Notes under the pieces: model-generated
What the model was told of the DNA's origin: nothing
Databases searched by the model: none
What the model saw: the letters and a program-made list of their open reading frames with translations, nothing else
Translations under genes and position numbers: made by a program
Part shown: positions 26,538-35,967 of the stretch, one piece after another
How positions within the stretch are numbered: position 1 is the stretch's first letter
How the letters are laid out: each line of letters begins with the position of its first letter
Source: Palsa-504 sp963795795
Lineage (GTDB): Bacteria; Actinomycetota; Actinomycetes; Streptosporangiales; Streptosporangiaceae
NCBI GenBank assembly: GCA_963795795.1
Contig: CAWCJS010000024.1
Span: 372,001-436,000 of the forward strand
DNA length: 64,000 bases
Direction: 5' to 3'

Positions 26538-27903
26538 TCCGGCCGTGCTGGAGCCAGCCTTCCATGTCCGCCGGCCGGGGGGCGCCGGGCCGATCTGGCG
26601 GCGTGAACTGGCCCGCCAGGGCCGGGTTGGCGAGCAACTCGCCGGCCACGGGCACGCCTAGCTGCAGCACCAGCCAGATCCTGGCCGGGTCGGACAGCAG
26701 CCGCGGTTCGGCCAGCGGGTCGCCGTCGACGATGATCAGGTCGGCGAGCAGGCCCGGCTCGACGGTCCCGAGGTGCTCGCCGAGCCCGAGCGCCTGCGCC
26801 GCGGTCTTCGTCGCGGCCACTAGGGCCTGCGCCGGGGTGAGGCCGTGGTGGATCATCCGCTGGATCTCCAGCCCGGCGGCCAGGCTCGTGTCGCTGCCGA
26901 GCGCGATCTTGACGCCCGCGTCCCGGGCGGCCCGCATGCTGGCCGCTCCCTCCCTCAGGTTCCGCTCGGCCAGTTCCACCAGGACGGGCGGCATGTCGGG
27001 CTCGGCGTCGGCGTGCGCCGGGTCGATGACCTCCGAACCGAGGCCGGCCATCCAGTAATAGCCCGACAGGGTGGGCACCAGCACCTGCCCCGCGGCGGCC
27101 ATGGCGTCGAGCAGGTCCGGGCGCGAGTGCAGGTACATGCCGTGCTCGACGGTGTCGACGCCGTGCCTGATCGCGGCCGCGCAGCCGTCCACGCCCTCGG
27201 CGTGGGCGGAGACGCGGTAGCCCAGCCGGTGCGCCTCGTCGGTGATCGCGGCCATCTCCGGGTCGGTGAGCTGGAGCGGGTCCGGATCCTCCAGCTCGTT
27301 GGAGCGGGCGCCGGTGGTCATCATCTTGACGAAGTCCGCGCCCCAGCGGATCTGCTCCCGCACGGCCCGGCGCACGTCGTCCTCGCCGTCGGCCTCCCGG
27401 TACATGTCGCCGTAGAAGCGCCCGCCCGGCGCCGTGGCGGAGATGATCTTCCCGCAGGTCAGCAGCCGGGGACCGCGGAACGCGCCGTACCGCATGGCTT
27501 GCCTGGCCTCCTGCGGCATCAGCCCCTGCGAGCCGGTCACCCGGATGGTGGTCACGCCGAGGCGCAGGTAATCGCGGAGCTCGGCCTGGAAGAAGTGCGC
27601 GGTGACCCCGGGCAGCGGCTCCTCGGCGCCCTTATCCACGCTCGGGACCGAGCCCGACGCGTGCGTATGGGCGTCGGTCAGCCCGGGCATGAGGACCCGC
27701 CCGCCCACGTCGATCGCGCGGGCGCCCTCGGGGCACGGCTCCGCCGCGTCGGCGACCCGGCGGATCACCCCGTCCTCGACCAGGACCGCCGCGTGCTCCC
27801 GCAGCGGGGCCCCGGTCCCGTCAAATAGCCGGGCTCCGGTCAGCCAGAGCCGCCCCTGCCCTGCGGCCGGAGCCGCGATCAGCGCCGGGAACCTATGTGC
27901 CAT
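26527..27903 (-). CDS. Amidohydrolase family protein (imidazolonepropionase/prolidase-like)
   Basis: A 458-residue metal-dependent hydrolase. The metal motif is GLTDAHTHASG, followed by the carboxylated-Lys region (GADFVKMMTTGA), HAEG, VEHGMYL and the terminal GSDTS. These fit the large Xaa-Pro dipeptidase/aryldialkylphosphatase-like group of amidohydrolases, and the substrate is not predictable. I chose ATG 27903 because GGAGGTGG lies 7 bases upstream; an upstream ATG at 27951 lacks a site. The 3' end overlaps the convergent VIT gene. Confidence 0.85.
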   Translation of the reverse strand: MAHRFPALIAAPAAGQGRLWLTGARLFDGTGAPLREHAAVLVEDGVIRRVADAAEPCPEGARAIDVGGRVLMPGLTDAHTHASGSVPSVDKGAEEPLPGVTAHFFQAELRDYLRLGVTTIRVTGSQGLMPQEARQAMRYGAFRGPRLLTCGKIISATAPGGRFYGDMYREADGEDDVRRAVREQIRWGADFVKMMTTGARSNELEDPDPLQLTDPEMAAITDEAHRLGYRVSAHAEGVDGCAAAIRHGVDTVEHGMYLHSRPDLLDAMAAAGQVLVPTLSGYYWMAGLGSEVIDPAHADAEPDMPPVLVELAERNLREGAASMRAARDAGVKIALGSDTSLAAGLEIQRMIHHGLTPAQALVAATKTAAQALGLGEHLGTVEPGLLADLIIVDGDPLAEPRLLSDPARIWLVLQLGVPVAGELLANPALAGQFTPPDRPGAPRPADMEGWLQHGRTTQ

Positions 27904-27946
27904 CGCGAACCACCTCCATCCGCGGGCAACGATAGCCACCGACGGC

Positions 27947-27989
27947 AACACCCCTCACGCGGCGTCCCCTGTATCGCGTGAGGGGTGTT
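27947..27989 (-). terminator. Terminator after PQQ-type gene
   Basis: A perfect 15-bp stem (27947-27961 with 27975-27989) with a 13-base loop begins 15 bases past the stop of the minus-strand propeller gene and upstream of the amidohydrolase start. It should separate the two genes. Confidence 0.75.
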
Positions 27990-28003
27990 ACGGAGTGCGG
28001 CGA

Positions 28004-29592
28004 TTACGGGACCGTGTAGGCCACCAGCTGCGGGTCGCCGCCGCCCGTGGCCGTCTTGGGGCCGCCCGCCGGGAACCAGGATCGGTGTTGCCGAACACGG
28101 CGATCGGCGCGTTGGTCGAGGTGGGCAGCTGGTGCTGGTAGACGATCGCGCCCGTGGTGCGGTCGAGGGCCATCAGGGTGCCGTTGTAGAGGGTGGTGAA
28201 GACCAGGTCGTTCGAGACCGTGGCCGCGCCGAGCGGGAGCGTGGAGACCTTGGTGTCCCATTCGACCTGGCCGGTGGCCAGGCTGAGCGCCTCGATCTCC
28301 CCGGTCTGGCCACCGCTGGCCTTGTTGCCGAGGACCCCGCTCGGGCCGGTATAGGTGACCGCGACGTCGTTGGTGGCCACGTAGACGCTCCCGTCCGCCA
28401 CCGCCATGTTGGACAGGATGCCGCCCAGCGGTCCGGGCACGATCGTATACGGGTACTTGATCGTGAGCTGGTGCTGGAGCAGGAGCAGCGAGTCGTTGTC
28501 GTGTCCGTTGTGCGCGCCGACCGGCGTCTTCCACAGCAGGGCGCCGGTCTGCGCGTTCAGCGCGTAGACGATGCCCACCTTGCCGCTGGCGATGATCACG
28601 GGAACCCCGCCGATGGTCGTCGCGATCGGCGACGACTGCAGGTCATGGTCTACGAAGTCGTTCGGCACGGCCTGGTAGTACCAGCGCAGCTTTCCGGTCG
28701 CCGCGTCCAGGTTCACCGCGCTGTCGGTGTAGAGCTGCCGCGACGGGTGCGCGCTGGCCTCGCCGATGCTCTGGTAGGGGTTCCCGATGCCGAACGTCAC
28801 CGAGCCGTCGGTCCCGACGAGCGGCGGCTCCCAGGCCCCGCCCGAGCCGACCCCGAGCGCCTGCACGCCCGGGCGCTCGCCGATGACCGTGTTGAACTTC
28901 CACAGCACGGCGCCGCTTGACGCGTTCAGCGCCATGAGCACCCCGCCGCCGGATCCCGAGCCGTAGGCGCTGGCCAGGTAGACCCGGCCGTCCGCGACCT
29001 GCGGCTGGATCTCGAACGCCCCCTGGCCGCTGTTCAGCAGGCTGCTGTCCACCCAGATCGTCTTGCCGGTCGCGGCGTTCAGCGCGAACGCCGAGGTCGG
29101 GGTCTCCCCATACACGGCGCCGTTCGCGACCGCCACCCCGTCCGGCCCCGGCCCGCTCGTCTCCGGGGCGTTGGCCAGGTAGTCCCACTTGAGCTTGCCC
29201 GTGGCGAGCGACAGTGCGTACACGTTGGCGTCCTGGTCCTGCAGGTACACGACGCCGTCCTGGACGACCGGCGGCGCGGTCAGCGCGCCGACCGTGGAGA
29301 TGCCGGTCGGCAGGTTCAGGCCGGTCAGCTTGAAGGCCCAGGCCTCCCGCAGCCCCGACACGTTCGCCGCCGTGATCACCGAGCCCGGCGCCACTCTGGT
29401 GTTGGCCAGGTCGCCCTCCGGGTAGGGCCACGATCCGGTCGGCACCGCCGCCCCGTGGAAGGCCGTGCTGGTGGGGGTCGGGCTGCTACTGCTGCTGCAG
29501 GCGGTGGCCAGCAGGGTCATCGCGGCGAGCACGGTCAGCGGGACAAACAGACGGATCCCGGGGCGGGCACGCCCCGTCAGCTTCGCTCTCAT
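28004..29592 (-). CDS. PQQ-binding-like beta-propeller lipoprotein (frameshift near the end)
   Basis: About 529 residues. A lipoprotein signal ends in LLATACSSSSS and is followed by repeated propeller blades with the VYALxAxTGKLxW pattern (VYALSLATGKLKWDY, FALNAATGKTIWVD, NLDAATGKLRWYY, VYALNAQTGALLWKT, IEALSLATGQVEWDT). This matches PQQ-dependent dehydrogenase-like eight-bladed propellers, although the calcium and PQQ cysteine-pair features are not evident. It may be a non-enzymatic propeller. At about 28078-28095 a one-base shift breaks the frame. The adjacent frame reads FPAGGPKTATGGGDPQLVAY and stops at 28004. The ATG at 29592 has an AGGGGA site. Confidence 0.82.
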
Positions 29593-29906
29593 CGGACTCC
29601 CCTGCCTCGTCATAAACTGATATCTAAATGCTAGACACATGAAATCAGTAAAGTCAAGCCGGCCCGGGCGGGCCGGGGCCGGGCACGCGGGGCCGGGCGG
29701 GGCGGGCGAACGCGGCTGCTGGAGTGGGGGCAGCCGGGCCGGAGGGGGCGGGCACCATGGCTGGCCTGAGCGGGCCGGGCGGGCCGCGTGTGGGGGTGGC
29801 GGGCGGCCCCGTATGATTTCACGGTGCTCGGTCACCTGCCTGCGGCGCGCGGCGCTGCCTCGCGTGATTCCGGCGGCGGGGCCAGGCCGTACCGGGAAAG
29901 TAACCC
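29593..29906. promoter_or_regulatory. Intergenic region with divergent promoters (PQQ-type gene / glycosyltransferase operon)
   Basis: This 314-base gap contains no gene. The left end is AT-rich (29611-29650) and carries TGATATCTAA (29618-29627). Its complement TTAGATATCA is identical to a block in the VOC/marR operator region at 16077-16086. The middle is a long, nearly pure GGGC/CCGG low-complexity stretch. A good -10 box TATGAT lies at 29812-29817, about 90 bases upstream of the glycosyltransferase start, but no clear -35 is seen. Confidence 0.45.
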
Positions 29907-31184
29907 GTGGTAACCGGGGACGGCCCGCTCAGGATCGCCCTGCTCTCTTATCGCAGCAAGCCGCACTGCGGCGGCCAGGGGGTGTACGTCCGGCACCTGA
30001 GCCGGGAACTCGACGCGCTCGGGCACCGGGTCGAGGTGTTGTCCGGCCAGCCGTATCCCGACCTCGACCCGGGCCCGCGGCTGACCGAGGTGCCGAGCCT
30101 GGACCTGTACCGGGACCCCGACCCGTTCCGGACGCCGCGGCGGGGTGAGTACCGGGACTGGGCCGACGTGCTGGAGACGGTCATGATGTGGGGCGGGGCG
30201 TTCCCCGAGCCGCTGACGTTCAGCATCAGGGTGCGGCGCGCGCTGGCCGCCCGGGCCGGGGACTTCGACGTCGTCCACGACAACCAGGGTCTGGGCTACG
30301 GGATGCTGGGCCTCCGGCGGCTCGGGCTGCCGCTGGTGACCAGCATCCACCACCCGATCAGCGTGGACAAGCGCATCGACCTGGCCTCCCTCGGCCGGCT
30401 CGACCGGCTGTCCCGGCGACGCTGGTACGGGTTCGTCCGGATGCAGGCCAGGGTCGCGCGCCGGGTCGCCGGGCGGGGGCCGCTGATCACCGTGTCGGCC
30501 TCGGCCAAGCAGGACATCTGCCGCGACTTCCGCGTCCCGCCGGACCGCGTGCGCATCATCCCGCTGGGCGTCGACACGCGCGTGTTCCGGCCCCGGCAGG
30601 ATGCACGCGTCCCGGGCCGGATCATCGCGGTGGCCAGCGCCGACTCGGCGATCAAGGGCGTGTCCACCCTGCTGCACGCGGTCGGCAAGCTCGTCACGGA
30701 CCGGGACGTGCACCTGGTCATCGTCGGCAAGCCCTCCCCCGCCACCGAGAAGCTGGCCGCCGAGCTATCCCTCGCGGACCGGGTCAGGTTCACCCACGGC
30801 CTGGACGACGAGGCGTTCTCCGCGCTGCTGGCCAGCGCGGAGGTCGCGGTGGTGCCCTCGCTGTACGAGGGGTTCTCGCTGCCCGCGGTGGAGCACATGG
30901 CGTCGGGTACCCCGCTAGTGGCCAGCCGGTCCGGGGCCCTGCCCGAGGTGACCGGTGAGGCTGCCGCCCTGGTCACGCCTGCGGACGCCGAGGAACTCGC
31001 CGCCGTGCTCCGGCGGCTGCACGACAGCCCGGCCGAGCGCGCCGCGCTGGCCGAGCGCGCGCTGCGGCGGGTCGGTGAGCGGTTCGCCTGGCCCGCGGTG
31101 GCCCAGGCCACCGTGGCGCAGTACCGGGAGGCCCTGGTAGACCCGCCCGCCCCGCGGGAGCATCCGGGAACACTGCCGTGCTGA
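29907..31184 (+). CDS. Glycosyltransferase family 4 (GT-B fold)
   Basis: A 425-residue GT4 enzyme. The acceptor-side opening is HCGGQGVYVRHLSREL. The donor-binding region is VVPSLYEGFSLPAVEHMASG, with the conserved EGFSLPAxEaMA motif. It transfers a sugar from a nucleotide sugar to an unknown acceptor in the cytoplasm. The GTG at 29907 has GGGAAAG 6 bases upstream. Its end overlaps the next methyltransferase by 7 bases, so it leads a tight three-gene operon. The same gene order is, to my recollection, seen in other actinomycetes, without an established product. Confidence 0.87.
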   Translation: MVTGDGPLRIALLSYRSKPHCGGQGVYVRHLSRELDALGHRVEVLSGQPYPDLDPGPRLTEVPSLDLYRDPDPFRTPRRGEYRDWADVLETVMMWGGAFPEPLTFSIRVRRALAARAGDFDVVHDNQGLGYGMLGLRRLGLPLVTSIHHPISVDKRIDLASLGRLDRLSRRRWYGFVRMQARVARRVAGRGPLITVSASAKQDICRDFRVPPDRVRIIPLGVDTRVFRPRQDARVPGRIIAVASADSAIKGVSTLLHAVGKLVTDRDVHLVIVGKPSPATEKLAAELSLADRVRFTHGLDDEAFSALLASAEVAVVPSLYEGFSLPAVEHMASGTPLVASRSGALPEVTGEAAALVTPADAEELAAVLRRLHDSPAERAALAERALRRVGERFAWPAVAQATVAQYREALVDPPAPREHPGTLPC

Positions 31185-31909
31185 CCGTCGATTTCCGCCG
31201 GTTCCCGATCCGGCCGGGCCAGCGCGTGCTGGACCTGGGCTGCGGGGGCGGGCGGCACGCGTTCGAGGTGTACCGGCGCGGCGCGGACGTCGTCGCGTTC
31301 GACCTGGACCCCACCGAACTCGAGCCCGTGAGCGGGATGTTCTGCGCGATGCGAGAGGCGGGCGAGGCCGACCTCCGGGCTGGCGCCACGGTCGTCTCGG
31401 GGGACGCCACCGCGATGCCGTTCGGCGACGGTACGTTCGACCGGGTGATCGCGGCCGAGGTGCTCGAGCACGTCCTCGACGACCAGCGCGCGATGAACGA
31501 ACTCGCGCGGGTGCTGCGACCCGGCGGGCTGGCGGCGGTCACGGTGCCGAGCTGGCTGCCGGAACGGATCTGCTGGGCCCTGTCCACGGAATACCACGAG
31601 GTCCCCGGGGGGCACGTGCGCATCTATACGCGAGTCGAGCTGGAAGCCAAGCTGGCCCGGGCCGGGCTGACCGTCGGATGGCACCACCACGCGCACGGCC
31701 TGCACGCGCCGTACTGGTGGCTCAAGTGCGCGGTCGGCGTGCACAACGACAAGCACCCGCTGGCCAGCGCCTACCACCGGATGCTGGTCTGGGACATCAT
31801 GCGCAAGCCGGCCGTCACCCGGCTGGCCGAGCAGGCCCTGAACCCCGTGGTCGGCAAGAGCCTCGTGGTGTACGCGGTTAAGGCCGGGCGGGGCGATGAG
31901 CATGGGTGA
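31178..31909 (+). CDS. Class I SAM-dependent methyltransferase
   Basis: A 243-residue enzyme of the Methyltransf_11 type. Motif I is VLDLGCGGGRHAFE, followed by FDLD for the ribose, DATAMPFGDGTFDRV and EVLEHVLDD. The GTG start at 31178 overlaps the stop of the glycosyltransferase gene, which implies translational coupling. Its end overlaps the next gene by 14 bases. It probably modifies the same small molecule or glycolipid that the neighbours make. Confidence 0.87.
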   Translation: MLTVDFRRFPIRPGQRVLDLGCGGGRHAFEVYRRGADVVAFDLDPTELEPVSGMFCAMREAGEADLRAGATVVSGDATAMPFGDGTFDRVIAAEVLEHVLDDQRAMNELARVLRPGGLAAVTVPSWLPERICWALSTEYHEVPGGHVRIYTRVELEAKLARAGLTVGWHHHAHGLHAPYWWLKCAVGVHNDKHPLASAYHRMLVWDIMRKPAVTRLAEQALNPVVGKSLVVYAVKAGRGDEHG

Positions 31910-32942
31910 GGCCGCCCCGGTCAGCTCGCTGGCGCTGAGCGAGGACGACGTGCGCGAGACGGGCGAGTCGATCGCCCGGGTGCAGGAGCCCTCCGGGGCC
32001 ATCCCGTGGCCGGACGGGCACGTCGACCCCTGGGATCACGTCGAGTGCGCGATGGCGCTGAGCGCGTGCGGGCTGCGCGGGCCGGCCCAGCGGGCCTACA
32101 GGTGGCTGCGTGACACGCAGCGCGCCGACGGGTCATGGCCTCGAGCCAGCACCGGCGGCACCGTGACCGACCCGGCGGCGGAGAGTCACCACGCCGCGTA
32201 CGTCGCCGTGGGGGCCTGGCACGAGTACCTGGTGACCGGCGACGAGGGTCACGTCCTGACCATGTGGCCGGCGGTGCGCCGGGCGGTGGAGTGGGCGCTC
32301 GGGCTGCGCGGGCCGCGGGGCGAGGTGTTCTGGGAGCGTGACGCGGCCGGGGCGCCGGGCGCCTACGCCCTGCTGTCCGGGTGCTCGAGCATCCACCAGA
32401 GCCTGCGCTGCGCGGTGGCGCTGGCCAAGCTGGCCGACGACCCGCAGCCCGACTGGGAACTGGCGGCGGACCGGCTCGCGCGCCTGGTGGCGGCGCACCC
32501 GGAGGCGTTCGCGGACAAGAGCCGGTTCGCCATGGACTGGTACTACCCGGTCCTCGGCGGGGCGGTCCGGGGAGCCGAGGCGGCCAGGCGGCTGGCAGCC
32601 GGGTGGGACACGTTCGTGGTCCCCGGGCTCGGCGTCCGGTGCGTCAGCGATCAGCCGTGGGTGACCGGAGCCGAGACCTGCGAGCTTGCCCTGGCCCTGG
32701 ACGCGTGCGGGATGACCGCGCAGGCGGCCGCGGTGTTCGCCACCGCGCAGCACCTGCGGCACCCGGACGGGTCCTACTGGACCGGCTGGCAGTACGCCAA
32801 CCAGGCCCGCTTCCCGGCCGAGCGGTCGAGCTGGACCGCGGCCGCGGTGGTCCTGGCCGCCGACGCGCTGATGGGCTTGTCCGGCGGCGCGGGAGTCTTC
32901 CGCGACGTAGCAGATCAGGCCAGGACAGATCAGAGCAGATAA
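31896..32942 (+). CDS. Terpenoid cyclase/prenyltransferase-fold (alpha6-alpha6 barrel) protein
   Basis: A 348-residue protein with repeated helical units containing QW-like motifs (WLRDTQRADGSWPR, then HLRHPDGSYWTGWQYAN), typical of squalene-cyclase-like or prenyltransferase-like alpha/alpha barrels. The DxDD acid motif of class II terpene cyclases is not seen, so cyclase activity is doubtful. A glycoside hydrolase or lyase role on the product of the upstream glycosyltransferase is equally possible. Starts at 31896 and 31902 are both ATG; both overlap the upstream gene. Confidence 0.65.
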   Translation: MSMGEAAPVSSLALSEDDVRETGESIARVQEPSGAIPWPDGHVDPWDHVECAMALSACGLRGPAQRAYRWLRDTQRADGSWPRASTGGTVTDPAAESHHAAYVAVGAWHEYLVTGDEGHVLTMWPAVRRAVEWALGLRGPRGEVFWERDAAGAPGAYALLSGCSSIHQSLRCAVALAKLADDPQPDWELAADRLARLVAAHPEAFADKSRFAMDWYYPVLGGAVRGAEAARRLAAGWDTFVVPGLGVRCVSDQPWVTGAETCELALALDACGMTAQAAAVFATAQHLRHPDGSYWTGWQYANQARFPAERSSWTAAAVVLAADALMGLSGGAGVFRDVADQARTDQSR

Positions 32943-32997
32943 GACTAGGGGTTCTGGGGCGCGCGGGGTGCGGGGAACGGTAAGTCGGGGGTCCTTG

Positions 32998-33627
32998 CTA
33001 GACGCCTTGGCCGGTCCGTTCCAGAAGCCGGAGTGAGCCTTCGGCGCGGACCTCGGTGAACGCGCCGGAGGCTAGGGCCCGGCGGTAGATCAGGTAGGGG
33101 GGCCGGCCGCCGTCGGCGGGGTCCGGGAACACGTCGTGGATGGCCAGCGCGCCGCCGGGGGCGACCCATGGGGCCCAGCCCTCGTAGTCGGTGACGGCCG
33201 CCGCCTCGGTGTGGCCGCCGTCGATGAAGACCAGGCCGAGCGGGGTGGCCCACAGCCGGGCCACGTCGGCGGAGCGGCCCACCACGACGACCACGTGGTC
33301 CTCGAGCCCGGCCGCGGCCAGCGTGGCCCGCAGCCGCGGCAGCGTGTCGATCCGGCCGGTGCCCGGGTCGACCAGCGCCGGGTCGTGGTACTCCCAGCCC
33401 GGCTGGTGCTCCTCCGAGCCGCGGTGGTGGTCGACGGTGACCACGACCTGGCCGGCGGCGCTGGCCGCCGCCGCGAGGTAGATGGTGGACTTGCCGCAGT
33501 AGCTGCCGATCTCCAGGACCGGCCCGCGGGCCGCGTAGGCGGCGGCCGCGTCGAACAGGGCCCGGCCCTCGGCCGCGGGCATGAACCCGGTGGCCGCCTC
33601 GGCCGCTCGCACGAGCGCCGCATCCAT
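32998..33627 (-). CDS. Class I SAM methyltransferase, Methyltransf_24-like
   Basis: A 209-residue protein: PVLEIGSYCGKSTIYLA is motif I with an unusual Cys, then VVTVDHHRGSEEHQPGWEYH, and LVFIDGGHTEAAAVTDYEGW with the acidic cluster and His. This is the small O-methyltransferase-like family often found with glycosyltransferases. It converges on the three-gene cluster with only 55 bases between, and may act on the same compound. It lies 20 bases downstream of the response-regulator gene region on the opposite side. Confidence 0.8.
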   Translation of the reverse strand: MDAALVRAAEAATGFMPAAEGRALFDAAAAYAARGPVLEIGSYCGKSTIYLAAAASAAGQVVVTVDHHRGSEEHQPGWEYHDPALVDPGTGRIDTLPRLRATLAAAGLEDHVVVVVGRSADVARLWATPLGLVFIDGGHTEAAAVTDYEGWAPWVAPGGALAIHDVFPDPADGGRPPYLIYRRALASGAFTEVRAEGSLRLLERTGQGV

Positions 33628-33647
33628 GTGTCGTAGGCTCCCCGAAG

Positions 33648-34292
33648 TCAGGAATCCAGGTACGCAAGCACCGCGAGGACGCGCCGGTTGTCGTCGTCCG
33701 AGGGGGCCAGGTCCAGCTTGTCGAAGATCCCCGCCGCGTGCTTGCTTACCGACTTTTCCGTGATGAACAGCCGCTGCGCGATCGCGACGTTGGACCGCCC
33801 CTCGGCCATCAGCGCGAGGACCTCGCGTTCCCTGGGGGTCAGCCGGGCCACTGGCTCGTCGCGGGACCGCCGGCTCAGCAGCTTGGCGACTACTTCGGGG
33901 TCGAGCACGGTACCCCCGGCGGCCACGGTGCGGATGGCCGCGGTGAACGCCTCGTCGTTGAACACCCGGTCCTTGAGCAGGTAGCCGACGCCGCCCGCCT
34001 GGTCGGCCAGCAGCTCGCGGGCGTAGAGCTGCTCCACGTACTGGGAGAGGACCAGCACCGGCAGACCGGGGACCTGGGCACGGGCCTGCAGGGCCGCGCG
34101 CAGCCCGTCGTCGGTATGCGTGGGCGGCAGCCGCACGTCCACGATGCCCACGTCGGGGCGCTGCTCGACCAGCGCCTCGAGCAGTTCCGGGGCGCTGGCC
34201 ACCGCGGCGGCGATCTCGAAGCCGTGCGCGGAAAGCAGCCGGACCAGGCCCTCCCTTAGGAGGTAGAGGTCTTCGGCGATGACAATGCGCAC
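33648..34292 (-). CDS. NarL/LuxR-family response regulator
   Basis: A 214-residue two-component regulator. In the receiver domain the phospho-acceptor is Asp52 (VGIVDVRLPP), with acidic Glu7-Asp8 and Lys107 (YLLKDRV). The LuxR HTH follows at about 147-205 (LTPREREVLALMAEGRSN, SVSKHAAGIFDKL). Its start lies 37 bases inside the end of the sensor-kinase gene, so the pair is co-transcribed and translationally linked. Confidence 0.92.
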   Translation of the reverse strand: MRIVIAEDLYLLREGLVRLLSAHGFEIAAAVASAPELLEALVEQRPDVGIVDVRLPPTHTDDGLRAALQARAQVPGLPVLVLSQYVEQLYARELLADQAGGVGYLLKDRVFNDEAFTAAIRTVAAGGTVLDPEVVAKLLSRRSRDEPVARLTPREREVLALMAEGRSNVAIAQRLFITEKSVSKHAAGIFDKLDLAPSDDDNRRVLAVLAYLDS

Positions 34293-35860
34293 GGCACCTC
34301 GATGACGACGATGGTCGGACCGCCCGGCGGGCTGCTTACGGCCAGGATGCCATCGAACGCCGCTAGCCTGCGTTCCACCCCGGCCAGGCCGGTGCCCTGG
34401 GCCGGGTCGGCGCCACCGCAGCCGTCGTCGGTGACCTGCGCGCGCAGCAGGCCTCCTGGGCCTGCCAGCAGAGACTGGCTGAGCTGAATCCGCACGCTGC
34501 GGGCACCGGCGTGCTTGGTTATGTTGGCGAGCGCCTCGGCCACCGAGAAGTACACGGCCGAGGCGACCGGGAGGTCGACCGGGGCGGGCAGGTCGATGTC
34601 GAGCTCGACGGGCAGCGGTACGTCCAGGGCCAGGGCGCGGATGGCGTCGGCCAGCCCGCGGTCGGCGAGCACCGGCGGGTAGATGCCGCGCACCAGGTCG
34701 CGCAGTTCGGTCAGGGCCTGGGAGGAGGACTCCTTGGCCTCGGCGACCAGCGCGAGCGCCGCGTCAGGGTTGGTGGGGAACAGGCGTTCGGCCGCCTGCA
34801 GGCTGATGCCCAGCGCGACGAGGCGGGCCTGGGCGCCGTCGTGCAGGTCGCGCTCGATCCGGCGCAGCTCGGCGGCCGCGGTGTCCACCGCGTCGCGGCG
34901 GGTCTGGGTCAGCGCCTGCACGCGCTTGGTCAACTGCTGGGCCCGGGCGGCGAGCTCGGGGTCGGGCGAGTCCAGAGGTTCGCCCAGGTGATGGCGCATC
35001 ACCCGCGGCGCCAGCCACAGGCCCAGGGCCAGCAGGAGCGAACCTTCCACGGCGTCGGTCCAGAGCGGGGAGGGCGCCGGGTTGCGCAGGTCGGAGAAGC
35101 CGTAGGCGAACCCGAGCACGGGCCAGAACACCGCGATCAGCCAGCCGTAGGCGCCGAGGACCAGCAGGCCCGCCGCGGCCAGCGTCGCGGCCCAGGCGCG
35201 CGACCGGAAGATCAGCACTAGCGCGGCGCCGGCCAGGGTCAGGTCGATGAGGCCCGCGTCGAGCCCGTTGATCGCCTGGATGCCGAACCAGTCGCCGGGC
35301 CCGAGGAGCTGCATGATCAGCCCCACGACCGGGATGAGGAAAAGCGAGTCGATCAGGGAGATCCCGCGACGGCGGTCGAGCCACCGGGCGGCCAGCGGCC
35401 GCAGCAGCCCCGCGCCCGGGGCGCCCGTCCGGAGCAGCAGCCACAGGGCGACCACGAACAGGGCCGCGGCCTCGGCCAGGACGACCGGAGCGATCCAGGC
35501 TCCGCGGCCCGCATGGACGAACAGGTACTGGATCCGGAGGTTGCTCCCGTCGCGGTGCAGCTTGGCGAGGTGGACCCCGAAAACGGCCAGCGAGAGCACG
35601 CCGAAGGGCACGAGCTTGGCCGCCAGCTTGGGGGCGAAGACGATGGCCAGGACGGCCAGGCCGAGCTCGGCCGGGACCAGCCCGTGCGCCCCGCCGGCCA
35701 TCACGGCGGCCGACATCGCGACGGGCAGCAGCAGCAAACCCCAGCCGCGGGCCCGGATGCGCCCCCGCAGGCTATCCGGGCGCGGGCTGCCCCGCCTCGC
35801 CCACGCCAGGACGGACGCGATGCACCCGATCGTCAGCGCCAGCACTATTGAGAAAATCAT
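34256..35860 (-). CDS. Sensor histidine kinase, HisKA_3 type
   Basis: A 534-residue kinase. The amino-terminal half has about eight to ten hydrophobic helices and no extracytoplasmic sensor domain. The phosphorylation site is His340 in IERDLHDGAQARLVALG and the ATP-binding domain contains AEALANITKHAGA and DDGCGGADPAQGTGL. The many membrane helices suggest that it senses a membrane state or a lipid-soluble signal. The ATG at 35860 is preferred over 35893 because AAAGGAG precedes it. Confidence 0.88.
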   Translation of the reverse strand: MIFSIVLALTIGCIASVLAWARRGSPRPDSLRGRIRARGWGLLLLPVAMSAAVMAGGAHGLVPAELGLAVLAIVFAPKLAAKLVPFGVLSLAVFGVHLAKLHRDGSNLRIQYLFVHAGRGAWIAPVVLAEAAALFVVALWLLLRTGAPGAGLLRPLAARWLDRRRGISLIDSLFLIPVVGLIMQLLGPGDWFGIQAINGLDAGLIDLTLAGAALVLIFRSRAWAATLAAAGLLVLGAYGWLIAVFWPVLGFAYGFSDLRNPAPSPLWTDAVEGSLLLALGLWLAPRVMRHHLGEPLDSPDPELAARAQQLTKRVQALTQTRRDAVDTAAAELRRIERDLHDGAQARLVALGISLQAAERLFPTNPDAALALVAEAKESSSQALTELRDLVRGIYPPVLADRGLADAIRALALDVPLPVELDIDLPAPVDLPVASAVYFSVAEALANITKHAGARSVRIQLSQSLLAGPGGLLRAQVTDDGCGGADPAQGTGLAGVERRLAAFDGILAVSSPPGGPTIVVIEVPCALSSPKTSTS

Positions 35861-35967
35861 GACCACAGACTCCTTTCCCCGTCGTCCTCCCATCGTGGCT
35901 GGCGCAGCCCGGGGCGAACAGGGGCCTGTGACCCCGAACGGAGGTAGTGCTGGGCCCCCCGCCGCGC

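Noticed and set aside
29650..29810. Possible coding sequence in the GC-rich stretch before the glycosyltransferase gene
   Set aside because: All frames translate to low-complexity Gly/Arg/Pro/Ala with no recognisable motif, and the DNA is simple GGGC/CCGG repetition.
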